Notes: generated by a model from the letters alone, not told the origin. Counted from the stretch's first letter, positions 1 to 9,928 are shown. The stretch is DNA of 64,000 nucleotides from Lysinibacillus sp. OF-1 (GCF_028356935.1 NZ_CP102798.1:4278001-4342000); one strand, 5' to 3'. Numbers and translations are program-made.

Positions 1-506
1 ATTTCCATACCGAATACGCCACCTGCTACATTTTTAATGTAATTTACTGACATTTCCATTGGTTGTGCTTCTGGTGATGAGTAGTAGCCACCACGAGCAT
101 TTAAAATGATTGCTTTTTTGTCAGTCATTAAGCTAATTAATTGACCATTTTCACCATACTTGAATGTAAATCCAGCTTGGTATACATAGTCGATAAATGT
201 TTGTAAAGGTGCTGGAATTGTTAGGTTCCAAAGTGGGAATGCAAATACAACGATATCAGCTGCAGTTAATGCGTCCATTGCTTTTTGTTTTGCAGCTAAA
301 AGACGTGATTCGATGTCTGTTAGCTCACCGCCATTTTGAACTTTACCAAATGCATTGAAAAGGTCTTGTCCAAAATAAGGCATATCTTCAGCAAATACGT
401 CAAAAGTTGTAACGTTGAGGCCTTGTACATTCTCCATGAATGTATCATACATTTTTGTTGAAATACCGTCTGGACGGTTGTTAGCTTTTACTACTAAAAC
501 GTTCAT
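1..506 (-). CDS. azoR: FMN-dependent NADH-azoreductase (3' part missing)
   Basis: Flavodoxin-fold quinone/azo reductase that uses FMN and NADH for two-electron reduction of quinones and azo compounds in the cytoplasm. The N-terminal 168 residues are present; the C-terminus lies beyond the left edge of the window. Visible family marks are MNVLVVKANNRP at the start, FPLWNLTIP near residue 90 (FMN binding) and NARGGYYSS near residue 137. The ATG at 504-506 follows AGGGAGAA. A promoter and an MhqR-like palindrome lie just upstream, which fits the B. subtilis azoR2 gene of the MhqR regulon. The family is clear; the exact paralogue is not. Confidence 0.93.
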   Translation of the reverse strand, partial: MNVLVVKANNRPDGISTKMYDTFMENVQGLNVTTFDVFAEDMPYFGQDLFNAFGKVQNGGELTDIESRLLAAKQKAMDALTAADIVVFAFPLWNLTIPAPLQTFIDYVYQAGFTFKYGENGQLISLMTDKKAIILNARGGYYSSPEAQPMEMSVNYIKNVAGGVFGME

Positions 507-539
507 TATATAAATTCTCCCTTAAACATCATAATCTAA

Positions 540-557
540 TATCTCGAATTCAAGATA
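540..557 (-). promoter_or_regulatory. MhqR-like operator of azoR
   Basis: An 18-bp palindrome, TATCTCGAATTCAAGATA on the plus strand, lies 34-51 bases upstream of the azoreductase start, just downstream of the -10 hexamer. It matches the published MhqR operator of B. subtilis (TATCT-N8-AGATA type). The exact reverse complement occurs at 41788-41805 before the MhqD-like gene. No mhqR gene is in the window, so the regulator itself is inferred. Confidence 0.75.
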
Positions 558-564
558 TATATTA

Positions 565-593
565 ATCTTAAAAAATTTCACCTAAAATGTCAA
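565..593 (-). promoter_or_regulatory. sigma-A promoter of azoR
   Basis: On the minus strand TTGACA (588-593) and TAAGAT (565-570) are separated by exactly 17 bases. The operator begins seven bases downstream of the -10, so a bound repressor would cover the transcription start. Confidence 0.75.
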
Positions 594-690
594 CGTTACT
601 TTCCTCAGACTTTTGACTGAAATATTATGTTAAGATTCTTTCATTCATCTAACAAGAGGGGGTATAAAGCTTTACTCCCCTCTGTGTAAA

Positions 691-1398
691 CTACAATTTA
701 CAGTTATCATCTGTACATACACCCTCATCATCAGAGCCAGCCATCTTTAACTTTGGTTGCAAACCCTCTTCCTCAGCAACTTTACGTAGTGTATCTTCAA
801 ATACCTCCTGTGGCTGAGCACCTGAAATACCATATTTACGATTTAAGACAAAAAATGGTACCCCACGAACACCAAGTTGTAGACCTTCTTGAATATCTAC
901 TTCTACTTCGTTTTTATAATCGTCACTTGCAAGAACCTTTGCAACCGCTTCACGCTGTAGCCCTACTTGCTCAGCTATCTCTAATAAAATGTCTTCTTGG
1001 CCAATACGCTTTCCTTCAATAAAATGGCTGTGTAAAAGTAATTCCACAAGTGCTGTAACATCTCCCTGTTGTTCAGCCCATTTCACAAGTCGGTGTGCTT
1101 TTAGCGTATTTTCTTCCATCAAATTGCTAAAGTCGTAGTTTAAGCCCACTTCTTTTGCACGTGCCGTTACGCCCAATGTCATTTCCTTAGCCTTTTCTAA
1201 AGACATTCCATATTTCTTGGCTAATGATTCATATACAGTACTAGTCGATTCTACTGGTGTAGTTGGATCTAATTGATAGCTTTTATAAACAAACTCCACT
1301 TGCCCTCCAAAGCCAGTATCTTCAATCGCTTTCTCTAATTGCTTTTTACCAATATAACAAAATGGACATACATAGTCAGACCAAATTTCAATTTTCAT
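691..1398 (-). CDS. DsbA-family oxidoreductase (FrnE/YwbO type)
   Basis: Thioredoxin-fold 2-hydroxychromene-2-carboxylate isomerase/DsbA-like protein of 235 residues without a signal peptide, so probably cytosolic. The CPFC redox motif lies at residues 11-14 (SDYVCPFCYIGKK), and RGVPFFVLN, carrying the cis-proline, lies near residue 190. The C-terminus has two further cysteines (GVCTDDNCKL). The start is taken at the ATG of 1396-1398, which follows AAAGGAGTGAG; an upstream in-frame extension to 1449 has no ribosome site. Members are often linked to disulfide or electrophile stress, which would suit the adjacent azoreductase, but the substrate is unknown. Confidence 0.85.
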   Translation of the reverse strand: MKIEIWSDYVCPFCYIGKKQLEKAIEDTGFGGQVEFVYKSYQLDPTTPVESTSTVYESLAKKYGMSLEKAKEMTLGVTARAKEVGLNYDFSNLMEENTLKAHRLVKWAEQQGDVTALVELLLHSHFIEGKRIGQEDILLEIAEQVGLQREAVAKVLASDDYKNEVEVDIQEGLQLGVRGVPFFVLNRKYGISGAQPQEVFEDTLRKVAEEEGLQPKLKMAGSDDEGVCTDDNCKL

Positions 1399-1521
1399 TA
1401 CACTCACTCCTTTTGCTTCATTGTAGCGATAGAACAAATCACAAGGCAATATTTATGCTTCACTGCATAAATTTTCAAGCCCTTCTACATACTGAACATA
1501 AAAACAATGTGAGGTTTCAAT

Positions 1522-2901
1522 ATGACACAATCTCTGTGGCTCGCATCAACCGAGTCAGTCTCGCTAGCTTCTCTTACTTCCTCAACAACTTGTGATGTAT
1601 GTATTATCGGTGGGGGCTTAACAGGTTTGTATACAGCCTATACTTTAGCAAAAGCAGGTGTGGATGTAGTTCTACTTGAGGCGAATACCCATTTTGGTCA
1701 CGGAACGACAGGGCATTCCACAGGAAAATTAACAGCACAGCATAGTATTGTCTATGCGAATCTGTTAGAAAAACTATCTATAGAAGAGGCGCAGCTTTAT
1801 TATCAGCTCAACCAACAAGCCATCGAGAAAGCTAGGCAATTACTTCCGACACACAGTGTTCGATCAGTGGACTCACTGTTGTACTGTCAAACAAAAGAAG
1901 GCTATGCACAATTATTAAAAGAATGGAATGCCTATAAGGTTTTAAATATTAAATCTAAAATTACCTCTGAGACAGAGCTACCGTTTCCTATCACAAAAGC
2001 ATTATGTATGTCACAGCAAGCTCAAATAAATCCTTTAGAGGTGAGTAATTTCCTTGTCAAAGAGGCACAGGCAATGGGGGCAAGACTTTACAGCAATACT
2101 CGTGTTCAGCAATTAAACATATCACAAAATAACTTACATACCGAAAAAAATATGTCGGTTCAATACAATAAGCTTATTTTGTGTTCGCATTATCCCATTG
2201 AGGCGTTTAAAGGACTCAAACTTTTTAAACTGTCCAATAGTCGCTCTTATATGATTGCTAGTAAGATTTCCGAAACGATGCAGGGGCAATATCTATCCGT
2301 TGATTTCCCTTCCCGTTCGATTCGGACTGCCACGATAGACAAGGAACATTATTTAGTAATGGGTGGAGCGAATCATATAGCTGGCGAAACCGTTCATACG
2401 GAGCCGTATTATGAAGCGATTTCCAATGAAATGAAGGAACACTTTGAACAACAGCCACTTTATCGATGGTCAGCTCAAGATATTGAAACACCTGACATTG
2501 TTCCTTACGTTGGAAGAATTACAAACTCCTTACCTAATGTACTGATTGCTACTGGCTACCGTAAATGGGGGATTTCCAATTCCTTTGTCGCTGGTGACAT
2601 CTTGTCCACCCTGATTACAGGCGCACAGAGTGAGGATGGTGCCATTGCCCTTTATTCACCGTCACGTACAAAATTCGGCGCGCAATTCATGCAGATGCTT
2701 AAAGTAGGGGGCTTTGTTGCAAAGGAATATATAGCTGGTTATATGAAGAACGCCAAAGCACCGACTTGCACCCATTTAGGCTGTAAAACGAAATGGAATG
2801 AAGCAGATGAGACATGGGATTGTCCTTGCCACGGTTCACGCTTTAACGCTAAGGGTGAGGTACTTGAAGGCCCAGCAGTACAACCATTAAAACTCGATTA
2901 A
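1522..2901 (+). CDS. FAD-dependent oxidoreductase with C-terminal Rieske domain
   Basis: A fusion of a DAO-type FAD oxidoreductase with a Rieske [2Fe-2S] ferredoxin domain, 459 residues. The dinucleotide-binding motif GGGLTG is at 30-35, followed by LLEA, whose acidic residue binds the ribose of FAD. The ATGYRKWGIS region near 350 closes the FAD domain. The Rieske ligands are C416/H418 (CTHLGC) and C434/H437 (CPCHGS). Similar fusions are common in Bacillales; their substrate is unknown, and electron transfer between the [2Fe-2S] cluster and FAD is inferred from the architecture. The gene stands alone and ends at a strong terminator. The start at 1522 follows GTGAGG. Confidence 0.88.
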   Translation: MTQSLWLASTESVSLASLTSSTTCDVCIIGGGLTGLYTAYTLAKAGVDVVLLEANTHFGHGTTGHSTGKLTAQHSIVYANLLEKLSIEEAQLYYQLNQQAIEKARQLLPTHSVRSVDSLLYCQTKEGYAQLLKEWNAYKVLNIKSKITSETELPFPITKALCMSQQAQINPLEVSNFLVKEAQAMGARLYSNTRVQQLNISQNNLHTEKNMSVQYNKLILCSHYPIEAFKGLKLFKLSNSRSYMIASKISETMQGQYLSVDFPSRSIRTATIDKEHYLVMGGANHIAGETVHTEPYYEAISNEMKEHFEQQPLYRWSAQDIETPDIVPYVGRITNSLPNVLIATGYRKWGISNSFVAGDILSTLITGAQSEDGAIALYSPSRTKFGAQFMQMLKVGGFVAKEYIAGYMKNAKAPTCTHLGCKTKWNEADETWDCPCHGSRFNAKGEVLEGPAVQPLKLD

Positions 2902-2946
2902 TATGAAAGCTGGATAATTTTCGAATGAACTAAGCAATTTAAACAG

Positions 2947-2997
2947 AAACCCCGAACTATTACGAAACATTAATGAACATTTCGTAGTTCGGGGTTT
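2947..2997. terminator. bidirectional terminator
   Basis: GAAACCCCGAACTA pairs with TAGTTCGGGGTTTTC, extended by ACGAAA/TTTCGT. A T-run follows on the plus strand. It sits between the convergent FAD/Rieske and ppaC genes. Confidence 0.85.
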
Positions 2998-3034
2998 TCT
3001 TTGGCTAAAATTCTTTTGTCCCAGCCTCTGCCTA

Positions 3035-3961
3035 TTATTTTAGTGCTTCCGTTAATACTGGTACAATTTGTTTTTTACGAGAAACAACACCTGGTAGTAC
3101 AACACGGTTGTTAATGAGTTCCGCACCGAATCCTTTTGCTGCCGCTTCTGCTACTTGTCCAATTGCAACAGCAGTTGAATCATTATTTAAAATGTCTGTC
3201 ACAACGAAGAAGAATAAATCTAAGCCGTTTTCTGCAACGTTTTTATTTAATAGGATTTCTAGTTCTTCTTGACGATTAAGTACATCATTAATATCAACTG
3301 CATTAACTTGGGCTACAACTGATTTGTACTCACCAAATTGGAATTCTTTCGCATCTAATGATAAAAGATCTTCTAGTGATTTATCAGATAGGTCAGCCCC
3401 TGCTTTTAGCATAGCTAATCCATAGTCTGCAACGTCCACACCTGCAATTTTTGCTAGCTCTTCACCAGCTTTTACGTCTTGCTCTGTACAAGTTGGTGAT
3501 TTAAAAAGTAATGTATCAGAAACAATTGCTGATAACATTAAGCCAGCAATATTAGCTGGTATTGCTACACCATTTTCCTTAAAGATTTTGTTTAGAATTG
3601 TTGCTGTACAACCTACTGGCTCAGCACGATAGTATAGTGGATCTGCTGTTTGGAAGTTTGCAATACGATGGTGGTCGATTACCTCTGTAATTTGTACTTC
3701 CTCAATACCATCCGCTGATTGTTGGAATTCATTGTGGTCAACAAGAATTACCTTGTCCCCTTCCCCTACTACAGAAGAAATTAAACGAGGTGCTTCAAAA
3801 CCAAATTTATCTAATGCAAACTGAGTTTCATTATTAATATCTCCAAGACGTACTGCCTCAGCTTCTTCACCAATTTGGTGTTTTAAATAGGCATATACAA
3901 TAGCAGACGTGATTGTGTCTGTGTCTGGGTTTTTATGTCCAAAAACTAATACTTTACTCAT
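3035..3961 (-). CDS. ppaC: manganese-dependent inorganic pyrophosphatase
   Basis: Family II pyrophosphatase, 308 residues, the usual length, hydrolysing PPi to two phosphates in the cytosol and so driving biosynthetic reactions. The DHH-family metal ligands are visible: H9, D13 and D15 in GHKNPDTD, D75 in LVDHNE, and the DHH motif at 96-98 ([10 protein letters not shown]). The C-terminal DHHA2 domain ends with the substrate-binding [12 protein letters not shown], containing the RKK stretch. The start is ATG at 3959-3961 after AGGAGGAATTGATTGA. The gene is monocistronic. Confidence 0.96.
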   Translation of the reverse strand: MSKVLVFGHKNPDTDTITSAIVYAYLKHQIGEEAEAVRLGDINNETQFALDKFGFEAPRLISSVVGEGDKVILVDHNEFQQSADGIEEVQITEVIDHHRIANFQTADPLYYRAEPVGCTATILNKIFKENGVAIPANIAGLMLSAIVSDTLLFKSPTCTEQDVKAGEELAKIAGVDVADYGLAMLKAGADLSDKSLEDLLSLDAKEFQFGEYKSVVAQVNAVDINDVLNRQEELEILLNKNVAENGLDLFFFVVTDILNNDSTAVAIGQVAEAAAKGFGAELINNRVVLPGVVSRKKQIVPVLTEALK

Positions 3962-4418
3962 TCAATCAATTCCTCCTAAAATAGCACTTACATTTGTATT
4001 TTATTTTATCATATCTTATAGCCTAATAAGTGATAAAGTGTAACTTTGAATCAACGAAGCCTCATCAAACTCACTCGAAAATTTGCTCCTAAAAGCATTT
4101 GCTGAATCCAGATAAAATCTTACTGCCTATCATTTATTATATAAAAGAATAATTAATCTTTAAATACATACTTTGCAAATAAGATATATATTATAACTAC
4201 CTTATGTTGCTATATAACTTTTATTGGGTCTACACACTCCTATAATACTCTCTATTTTTACCAACCTATTTTTAACATTTAATAGTAAAAATGCATCTTT
4301 TTAAAAAAATAATTAGTTTATATAGATATTTAGTTGGGTTTTCATATTTAAGTCATCGTAATTTTATGCTATCATCAGATAGTCTATATTTTTGGATATT
4401 CAGGAAATGGGGATTACG
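3962..4418. other. AT-rich intergenic region, nothing recognised
   Basis: Divergent spacer between ppaC and the GNAT gene. It must hold both promoters, but no convincing -35/-10 pair, hairpin or conserved motif was picked out by eye. No small ORF with a ribosome site was seen. Confidence 0.5.
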
Positions 4419-5222
4419 ATGACAAAGAAGATGGAAAAAAAGTACATTCCTTTAGCAAACTATTTTGAAGTAGCTTTACAACAAGAGATCACTTTATCCT
4501 TTAGTGAATTAGAAAACATTATGGGACAAGTATTACCAAACGCCGCCTACTTAAATAAGAGCTGGTGGAAAAAAACTAAGCCCCCTCTCTCACACTATTT
4601 ATCTTGGACCAATGCAGGTTATTATGTTATTGATGTTAAATTAGGGACAAGCGTAACTTTCTCACGTTCGCAAATGAAGCCAACTGAAAGCAGTACTTCT
4701 AACAATGAGGAAAGCCCATCTGCATACATAATTCGAGGGATTGAAGCATCCGATGCTAGATCATTCATTCATTTACAAGAGGAAATCTTTCAGCAAACTG
4801 ACTTCATGTATAATGTTCAAAATGAAGTAGATCTAACGGTCCAACAACTTCGTAAAAATTTAGCCTATTGGAAACAGCTAAAAAACCGCACAATACTACT
4901 CTGTGTATTAAATGGCATTTTTGCAGGCTATGCAGTCATTCATGGGTATAAACAATCGAAAGCTAGACATGTTGCTTCTGTTCGCTTAGCAGTAAAGGAA
5001 GAACATCAACAAAAGGGCATTGGCTCTGCACTGATGAACGCTGTTGAAAATTGGTCTAAACAGCGAGACATTTCTCGTCTAGAGTTAACGGTGATGGAAC
5101 ATAATAATGTAGCGTTACACCTTTTTACAAAACTAGGGTTTCAACAAGAAGGCATCCGACAAAATGCCATTAAATTAAATGATACGTATGTGAATGAATA
5201 TAGCTTAAGTAAAATTCTATAA
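4419..5222 (+). CDS. GNAT acetyltransferase with N-terminal DUF7662-like domain
   Basis: Two-part protein of 267 residues. Residues 1 to about 80 resemble the DUF7662-like module: a conserved F-S-x-L-E-x-I-G-x-L-P-x-A pattern followed by a WW pair and SWTNAGYYV. Residues 95-267 form a GNAT N-acetyltransferase, with acetyl-CoA loop QQKGIGSAL and the late motif NNVALHLFTKLGFQQEG. The start ATG at 4419 follows GGAAATGGGG; the in-frame TTG at 4392 lacks a ribosome site. The substrate is unknown. The DUF7662 assignment is from memory of the pattern and less certain than the GNAT call. Confidence 0.82.
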   Translation: MTKKMEKKYIPLANYFEVALQQEITLSFSELENIMGQVLPNAAYLNKSWWKKTKPPLSHYLSWTNAGYYVIDVKLGTSVTFSRSQMKPTESSTSNNEESPSAYIIRGIEASDARSFIHLQEEIFQQTDFMYNVQNEVDLTVQQLRKNLAYWKQLKNRTILLCVLNGIFAGYAVIHGYKQSKARHVASVRLAVKEEHQQKGIGSALMNAVENWSKQRDISRLELTVMEHNNVALHLFTKLGFQQEGIRQNAIKLNDTYVNEYSLSKIL

Positions 5223-5233
5223 TTCATTTTTCC

Positions 5234-5267
5234 TAGATGTCTAAATCATATTTGGACATCTTTTTTT
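5234..5267 (+). terminator. terminator of the GNAT gene
   Basis: AGATGTCTAAA pairs with TTTGGACATCT (one G-T pair) and is followed by seven further T residues. Confidence 0.85.
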
Positions 5268-5281
5268 ATAGTGAATTTCAT

Positions 5282-5326
5282 AAAAACACGCATAGACCTG
5301 TGTATGAGTACACACCATCTATGCGT
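5282..5326 (-). terminator. terminator of the RpiR-type regulator gene
   Basis: On the minus strand ACGCATAGA pairs with TCTATGCGT around an inner GTGTGT/ACACA stem; GTTTTTA follows. Confidence 0.75.
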
Positions 5327-5334
5327 TGCCTACA

Positions 5335-6201
5335 TTAAAAAACCTGCTTCTCTCTAGCAGCATCTAAGAATAACACATTACTTTCAACTTGCTCATAGGA
5401 TTGCTGATATTTTTCATATTGTCCCTTATCTTGACTCATCATTTCCTCTAACAAGGCATGCAAAAAGGAAAATAAGACTGGTGCAATGTTTAGTGAAGAA
5501 TGCTTTTTTGTGCCAAGAGCAAATAATGCACTGGCATATTCTCGGATAGGGGAAAATGTAGACCCTGTAATCGCAATAATCTTTACTTTCTTCATCTTGG
5601 CAATTTCAACAATCGTCTTCATATCCTTCATCTGTTTATCAAAGGATAGCACAATGAATGTCGTATGTTCGCCCATACTATTCATTTGATTAACGAGATC
5701 ATCCGAGTCTAAGCGAAGCTGCTTAATATTAGAACGTAATGTTTTTAATGTGTTGGCTAACCAATTGGCGACATATGCATTGTGACGAGTACCAAGAATA
5801 TAGATATGATCTGCCTCATGCATCCATTTCGAGCTTTTTTGAATTTGCTGATCGTTAATCAATTGAATCGTTTCTTGAATATTTTGGCTATCTTGTTGCA
5901 TGATCTTACCAAAGCTAGAATTAGTTAATTTTTTTACTGTATATGTAGGTTGTAGATTTACCCCTTCATTTTGAGACATCATATATTCTCTAATTTCCTC
6001 TTGCAATTCTACATATCCTGATAAATCCATGGCATAACAAAAACGAATTACTGTAGATTCACTTACATTCGCCAGCCTGCCAACCTCTGCTGCTCCATTA
6101 GCAATAACTGTAGTGGGATTATCCATCACAAATTGTGCTACTTTACGCTGCCCCTTTGACAGCCTTACAAACCTTTTCTTTATATCCTCATGAATACTCA
6201 T
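5335..6201 (-). CDS. MurR/RpiR-family transcriptional regulator
   Basis: Sugar-phosphate-responsive DNA-binding regulator, 288 residues. The N-terminal helix-turn-helix (HTH_6) covers about residues 5-80, with GRLANVSESTVIRFCYAMDLSGY as the recognition region. A SIS domain spans about 125-260: YILGTRHNAYVA, then VLSFDK and IIAITGS. The chosen start is the ATG at 6199-6201 after AAAGGTTGTTAGGA; an upstream in-frame codon adds 11 residues without a good ribosome site. No sugar catabolic genes are adjacent, so the ligand and targets are unknown. The divergent spacer and niaP on the same strand upstream give no strong clue. Confidence 0.88.
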   Translation of the reverse strand: MSIHEDIKKRFVRLSKGQRKVAQFVMDNPTTVIANGAAEVGRLANVSESTVIRFCYAMDLSGYVELQEEIREYMMSQNEGVNLQPTYTVKKLTNSSFGKIMQQDSQNIQETIQLINDQQIQKSSKWMHEADHIYILGTRHNAYVANWLANTLKTLRSNIKQLRLDSDDLVNQMNSMGEHTTFIVLSFDKQMKDMKTIVEIAKMKKVKIIAITGSTFSPIREYASALFALGTKKHSSLNIAPVLFSFLHALLEEMMSQDKGQYEKYQQSYEQVESNVLFLDAAREKQVF

Positions 6202-6506
6202 TCCTAACAACCTTTCTTTCAATGACCTTATCACGAACGGGAGATTGTTTCCTACTGACTCAAAATTCGATTAAAAATACAGTATCACGATTACAATTTG
6301 AATACAATGACTTTTCTGAAAAATCTTTAACACATTAACCTGCTAATAGAACAATTTGATTTACCTTTTTATATTGATTTGTCATTTTAACAAATAAATT
6401 CGTAAAATTGAATAAAAATTAATAAATACTTATTTTTATGTATTTCACTAGCGAATATAAACAAAAAAGTCCTGGATTCATTACTCTGATCCAGAACTTT
6501 TTATTT
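6202..6506. other. AT-rich intergenic region
   Basis: Spacer between the RpiR gene and niaP, both on the minus strand. Apart from the niaP terminator at its right end it is very AT-rich and shows no recognisable gene or repeat. The RpiR promoter must lie here. Confidence 0.5.
6463..6505 (-). terminator. terminator of niaP
   Basis: On the minus strand AAAGTTCTGGAT pairs with ATCCAGGACTTT, followed by TTTG; an A-run precedes the stem. Confidence 0.75.
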
Positions 6507-7736
6507 TTATTCTAATTCAAGCTGCTTTGTTTCCCTTCCAAGGAAGATGACACCCACCACGCCTATAATGATAGCACCACAGAAAATGGCAAAGATAAAG
6601 CCTATATCATAGCCTGCCGTTAATAAAAAACCAACGAGCAATGGACCAAAAATACCTCCGATTCGCCCAACAGCTGCCGCCATGCCAGCACCTGTGCCGC
6701 GAATAATAGCTGGATATTGCTCAGGTGTATAGGCATATAATGCACCCCATGCCCCTAAGTTAAAGAAGGATAAAAACATCCCTGAAATTAACAATACGGC
6801 AAGTGTATCTGCATTCCCAAAAACGAAAGCACTTCCAGCAGTACCAATTAGATAGGAAACAAGGACAAATTTACGGCCGAACTTTTCTATAAACCAAGCT
6901 GCTGTAAAATAACCTGGCAATTGAGCTAATGTCATGATTAGAACATATTTAAAGCTTGTAATCATATCAAAGCCCTTTCCAACCATTACACTTGGCAGCC
7001 ATAAAAACATGCCATAATAGGAGAATACAACTGTAAACCATAATAGCCACAACATAAATGTAGAACGTGCGTACTTCTTCGACCAAACTTCTTTCATATT
7101 TTGGCCAATACTGCGTTTTTTGGATTCTTCCTTCACCGTAAATTGTGGTGAGTCTGGCAAATGCCAACGAAGATAAATAGCATAAAAGGCTGGAAGTGCT
7201 GTTAATATAAGGGCCACTCTCCATCCCCAAGTAGGGATAACGAAATATGAAATAAGTGCAGCAATTAACCATCCTGCCGCCCAAAAGCTTTCTAATAAGA
7301 CAACTACACGCCCTCTTTCCTTGGCCGCTACACTTTCAGATACTAATGTTGAAGCTACAGGTAATTCTCCCCCTAGCCCCATACCTACTAAAAAGCGTAA
7401 AATTAAAAATGCAGTTAATGTAGTTGTAAAAGCGGATAGTCCACTTGCAATAGAAAATAGGACCAGAGTCCACATAAAAATTTGCTTTCGCCCTACTTTA
7501 TCAGCAAAAACACCAAAGAAAAGTGCTCCTACAGCCATCCCGATTGAATTAACACTACCTATCCAGCCAGATTGACTTGGTGATAGTCCCCATTCAGCTG
7601 CCAATGCCGCAATGACGAAGGATAATATACCAACATCCATGGCATCGAAAAGCCAACCTACCCCCGCTACACCTAAAAGTTTATTTCTAGAAATGGATTG
7701 CTGAGGTTTATTTGTTACTACTGTATTTGTTGTCAT
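6507..7736 (-). CDS. niaP: niacin/nicotinamide MFS transporter
   Basis: Twelve-helix major facilitator of 409 residues, very close to B. subtilis NiaP (YceI) throughout. Shared stretches include GWLFDAMDVGILSF near residue 25, WIGSVNSIGMA, GMGLGGELPVASTLVSE, the FWAAGW segment and the C-terminal GRETKQLELE. It carries the MFS loop motif GVFADKVGRK after helix 2. In B. subtilis NiaP imports nicotinate/nicotinamide for NAD synthesis and is repressed by NiaR. A sequence GTGTAAAGACAGGTG lies just before the start and could be an operator, which I could not verify. The start is the ATG at 7734-7736, inside an ORF that opens at a GTG overlapping the ribosome site. Confidence 0.88.
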   Translation of the reverse strand: MTTNTVVTNKPQQSISRNKLLGVAGVGWLFDAMDVGILSFVIAALAAEWGLSPSQSGWIGSVNSIGMAVGALFFGVFADKVGRKQIFMWTLVLFSIASGLSAFTTTLTAFLILRFLVGMGLGGELPVASTLVSESVAAKERGRVVVLLESFWAAGWLIAALISYFVIPTWGWRVALILTALPAFYAIYLRWHLPDSPQFTVKEESKKRSIGQNMKEVWSKKYARSTFMLWLLWFTVVFSYYGMFLWLPSVMVGKGFDMITSFKYVLIMTLAQLPGYFTAAWFIEKFGRKFVLVSYLIGTAGSAFVFGNADTLAVLLISGMFLSFFNLGAWGALYAYTPEQYPAIIRGTGAGMAAAVGRIGGIFGPLLVGFLLTAGYDIGFIFAIFCGAIIIGVVGVIFLGRETKQLELE

Positions 7737-7853
7737 CCCAACCACCTGTCTTTACACTTGACTTTACATTACAAGATTACTATACAGTTGTTTCAAGAAA
7801 GTGACAAGTAAAATTCAAATTACCGAATTGTTTCGACAATTAATGAAATGCTA

Positions 7854-7882
7854 TTGAAATAATAGTACGATTTGCGTTAAAA
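7854..7882 (+). promoter_or_regulatory. probable promoter of thrC-thrB
   Basis: TTGAAA (7854-7859) and TTAAAA (7877-7882) lie 17 bases apart, about 60 bases before the thrC start. The leader is too short for a T-box riboswitch and none of its motifs is present. Confidence 0.5.
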
Positions 7883-7940
7883 TGTCTTTTATACAAAAAC
7901 AACTGTTCTTCCTATAAGAACAAAAGGAGATCGTATCGTT

Positions 7941-8993
7941 ATGTGGAAAGGCCTTATTGAAGAATATAAACAATTTTTACCCGTAACTGAAAACACACCT
8001 GCTTTAACTTTAAACGAAGGCAATACGCCTCTTATACATTTAGTGAATTTATCTAAGAAACTAGGCATTGAGCTTTACGGAAAAATTGAAGGTGCAAACC
8101 CGACAGGCTCATTTAAAGACCGAGGGATGGTATTTGCCGTTGCAAAGGCTATTGAAGATGGGAGTCAATGCGTTATTTGTGCCTCTACAGGAAATACTTC
8201 TGCAGCTGCGGCAGCTTATGCAACACGCGCTGGTATTCAATCCATCGTTGTTATTCCGAAAGGAAAAGTCGCTCTTGGTAAACTTGCTCAAGCTACCATG
8301 TATGGTGCAAAAATCATCGAAATTGACGGTAACTTTGATGATGCCCTTAATATTGTTCGCCAAGTAAGTGAAACGACTCCTGTCGCACTTGTAAACTCTG
8401 TGAACCCATACCGTATTGAAGGTCAAAAAACGGCATCCTTTGAGATTGTAGATGGCTTAGGTACAGCACCTGATTATTTGTGTATTCCAGTAGGTAACGC
8501 AGGAAATATTACTGCATACTGGAAAGGCTTTAAAGAATACCATGCAGCGAAAAATTGCGGTCTACCAAAAATGTATGGCTTTGAGGCTGAAGGTGCCGCA
8601 GCTATCGTCAAAGGAGAACCTATTGCTAATCCTGAGACAGTGGCAACAGCCATCCGAATTGGTAACCCTGCTAGTTGGAAATTGGCAGAAGCAGCTCGTG
8701 ATGAATCTGGCGGTATCATTGATTCTGTTACAGATGAAGAAATTGTAGCTGCCTATAAATTAATCGCAAGTACAGAAGGTATTTTCGTTGAGCCTGGCTC
8801 TGCTGCTTCTTTAGCAGGTGTTATTAAGTCAGTTGAAAACGGAAAAATACCACAGGGTGCAAAAGTTGTCACAATCTTCACTGGGAACGGACTAAAAGAT
8901 CCTGATACAGCTATGAACGTTTCTACTGTAGAAGTAGTGTCCCTTAAAAATGATGAAGAAGAAATTCGTGCATATATCGAGGGTGTACTATGA
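7941..8993 (+). CDS. thrC: threonine synthase
   Basis: PLP enzyme converting O-phospho-L-homoserine and water to L-threonine and phosphate, 350 residues, as in B. subtilis. The PLP lysine is K59 in [10 protein letters not shown]. The [15 protein letters not shown] stretch that holds the PLP ring lies near residue 80, and the phosphate-binding PVGNAGN loop near 180. The ATG at 7941 follows AAAGGAGATCGTATCGTT. It overlaps thrB by four bases (ATGA), indicating translational coupling. Homoserine dehydrogenase (hom), which often precedes these genes, is absent here. Confidence 0.96.
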   Translation: MWKGLIEEYKQFLPVTENTPALTLNEGNTPLIHLVNLSKKLGIELYGKIEGANPTGSFKDRGMVFAVAKAIEDGSQCVICASTGNTSAAAAAYATRAGIQSIVVIPKGKVALGKLAQATMYGAKIIEIDGNFDDALNIVRQVSETTPVALVNSVNPYRIEGQKTASFEIVDGLGTAPDYLCIPVGNAGNITAYWKGFKEYHAAKNCGLPKMYGFEAEGAAAIVKGEPIANPETVATAIRIGNPASWKLAEAARDESGGIIDSVTDEEIVAAYKLIASTEGIFVEPGSAASLAGVIKSVENGKIPQGAKVVTIFTGNGLKDPDTAMNVSTVEVVSLKNDEEEIRAYIEGVL

Positions 8994-9889
8994 GTAAAGT
9001 GTGGCAAATCTCAGTTCCTGGAAGCACGGCCAACCTAGGGCCAGGCTTTGATTCGATAGGACTCGGCTTGTCCCTTTACTTAAAGCTTATCGTTACTTTA
9101 CAAGATCAATGGAATATTATCCATCTCGATGATAATGGTCCTAAAGAGTTTGAGCTTGAAGAACACTTACTATACGTCATTGCTAAAAAAATTGCAGATC
9201 AATATGATCAGCAACTACCTGCTTGTCGTGTCGAGATGACTAGTGAACTTCCATTAGCACGTGGCCTTGGAAGCAGTGCAGCTGTGATTGTGGCAGGTAT
9301 TGAACTTGCTAACCAAGTATGTGAACTTGGTTTAACTGTTCAAGATAAGCTCAATCTCTCCTCACAGATTGAAGGACATCCAGACAATGCAACCGCTTCT
9401 GTTTTAGGGGGATTAACCATTTCCTCAATGGATGACAACGGAATTGTCGATACATTTCATATCAATGATATCGAGGCATCATTTGTGGTATACGTACCAG
9501 ATGTTGAGCTCAAAACGAGCGAATCTCGTTCTGTTTTACCAGAACAACTAAATCGCGCCTATGCTGTTCGTGCTTCTGCAAATGCGAATATGTTAGCAGC
9601 TTCCTTAATGGCACGTGATTTCGAGCGTGCTGGTCATTATATGGAGGCTGATTTATTCCATGAACCGTTTCGTGCAAAGCTAATTCCTGCCTATGCAGAA
9701 ATTCGTACTGCTGCAAAAGCTAACGGTGCATACGGTACCGCTCTAAGTGGCGCTGGGCCAACGTTGATTTCCATTATTCCTTCTGCTATTGCTACTGACT
9801 TTGTTCAGTTAATGACAAAGCAATTCCCAGAGCATCAAGTAATTTTAACAAAAGCGGATGAACATGGTGTGCAAGTCCATAAGCAATAA
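8990..9889 (+). CDS. thrB: homoserine kinase
   Basis: GHMP-family kinase phosphorylating L-homoserine with ATP, the step before threonine synthase; 299 residues. The N-terminal [15 protein letters not shown] (residues 10-24) and the ATP-binding [11 protein letters not shown] (88-98) are intact. The third GHMP motif is [12 protein letters not shown] near residue 245. It is the second gene of thrC-thrB, coupled through the ATGA overlap, and is followed directly by a terminator. Confidence 0.96.
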   Translation: MSKVWQISVPGSTANLGPGFDSIGLGLSLYLKLIVTLQDQWNIIHLDDNGPKEFELEEHLLYVIAKKIADQYDQQLPACRVEMTSELPLARGLGSSAAVIVAGIELANQVCELGLTVQDKLNLSSQIEGHPDNATASVLGGLTISSMDDNGIVDTFHINDIEASFVVYVPDVELKTSESRSVLPEQLNRAYAVRASANANMLAASLMARDFERAGHYMEADLFHEPFRAKLIPAYAEIRTAAKANGAYGTALSGAGPTLISIIPSAIATDFVQLMTKQFPEHQVILTKADEHGVQVHKQ

Positions 9890-9896
9890 ATGTTTG

Positions 9897-9928
9897 AAAC
9901 GTCTACTACCCTAGTAGGCGTTTTTTTG
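9897..9928 (+). terminator. terminator of thrC-thrB
   Basis: AACGTCTACTA pairs with TAGTAGGCGTT around a CCC loop and is followed by a run of seven T. Confidence 0.9.

Noticed and set aside
7737..7940. T-box or other leader RNA before thrC
   Set aside because: The distance from the likely promoter to the start is about 60 bases; there is no T-box sequence and no terminator hairpin.
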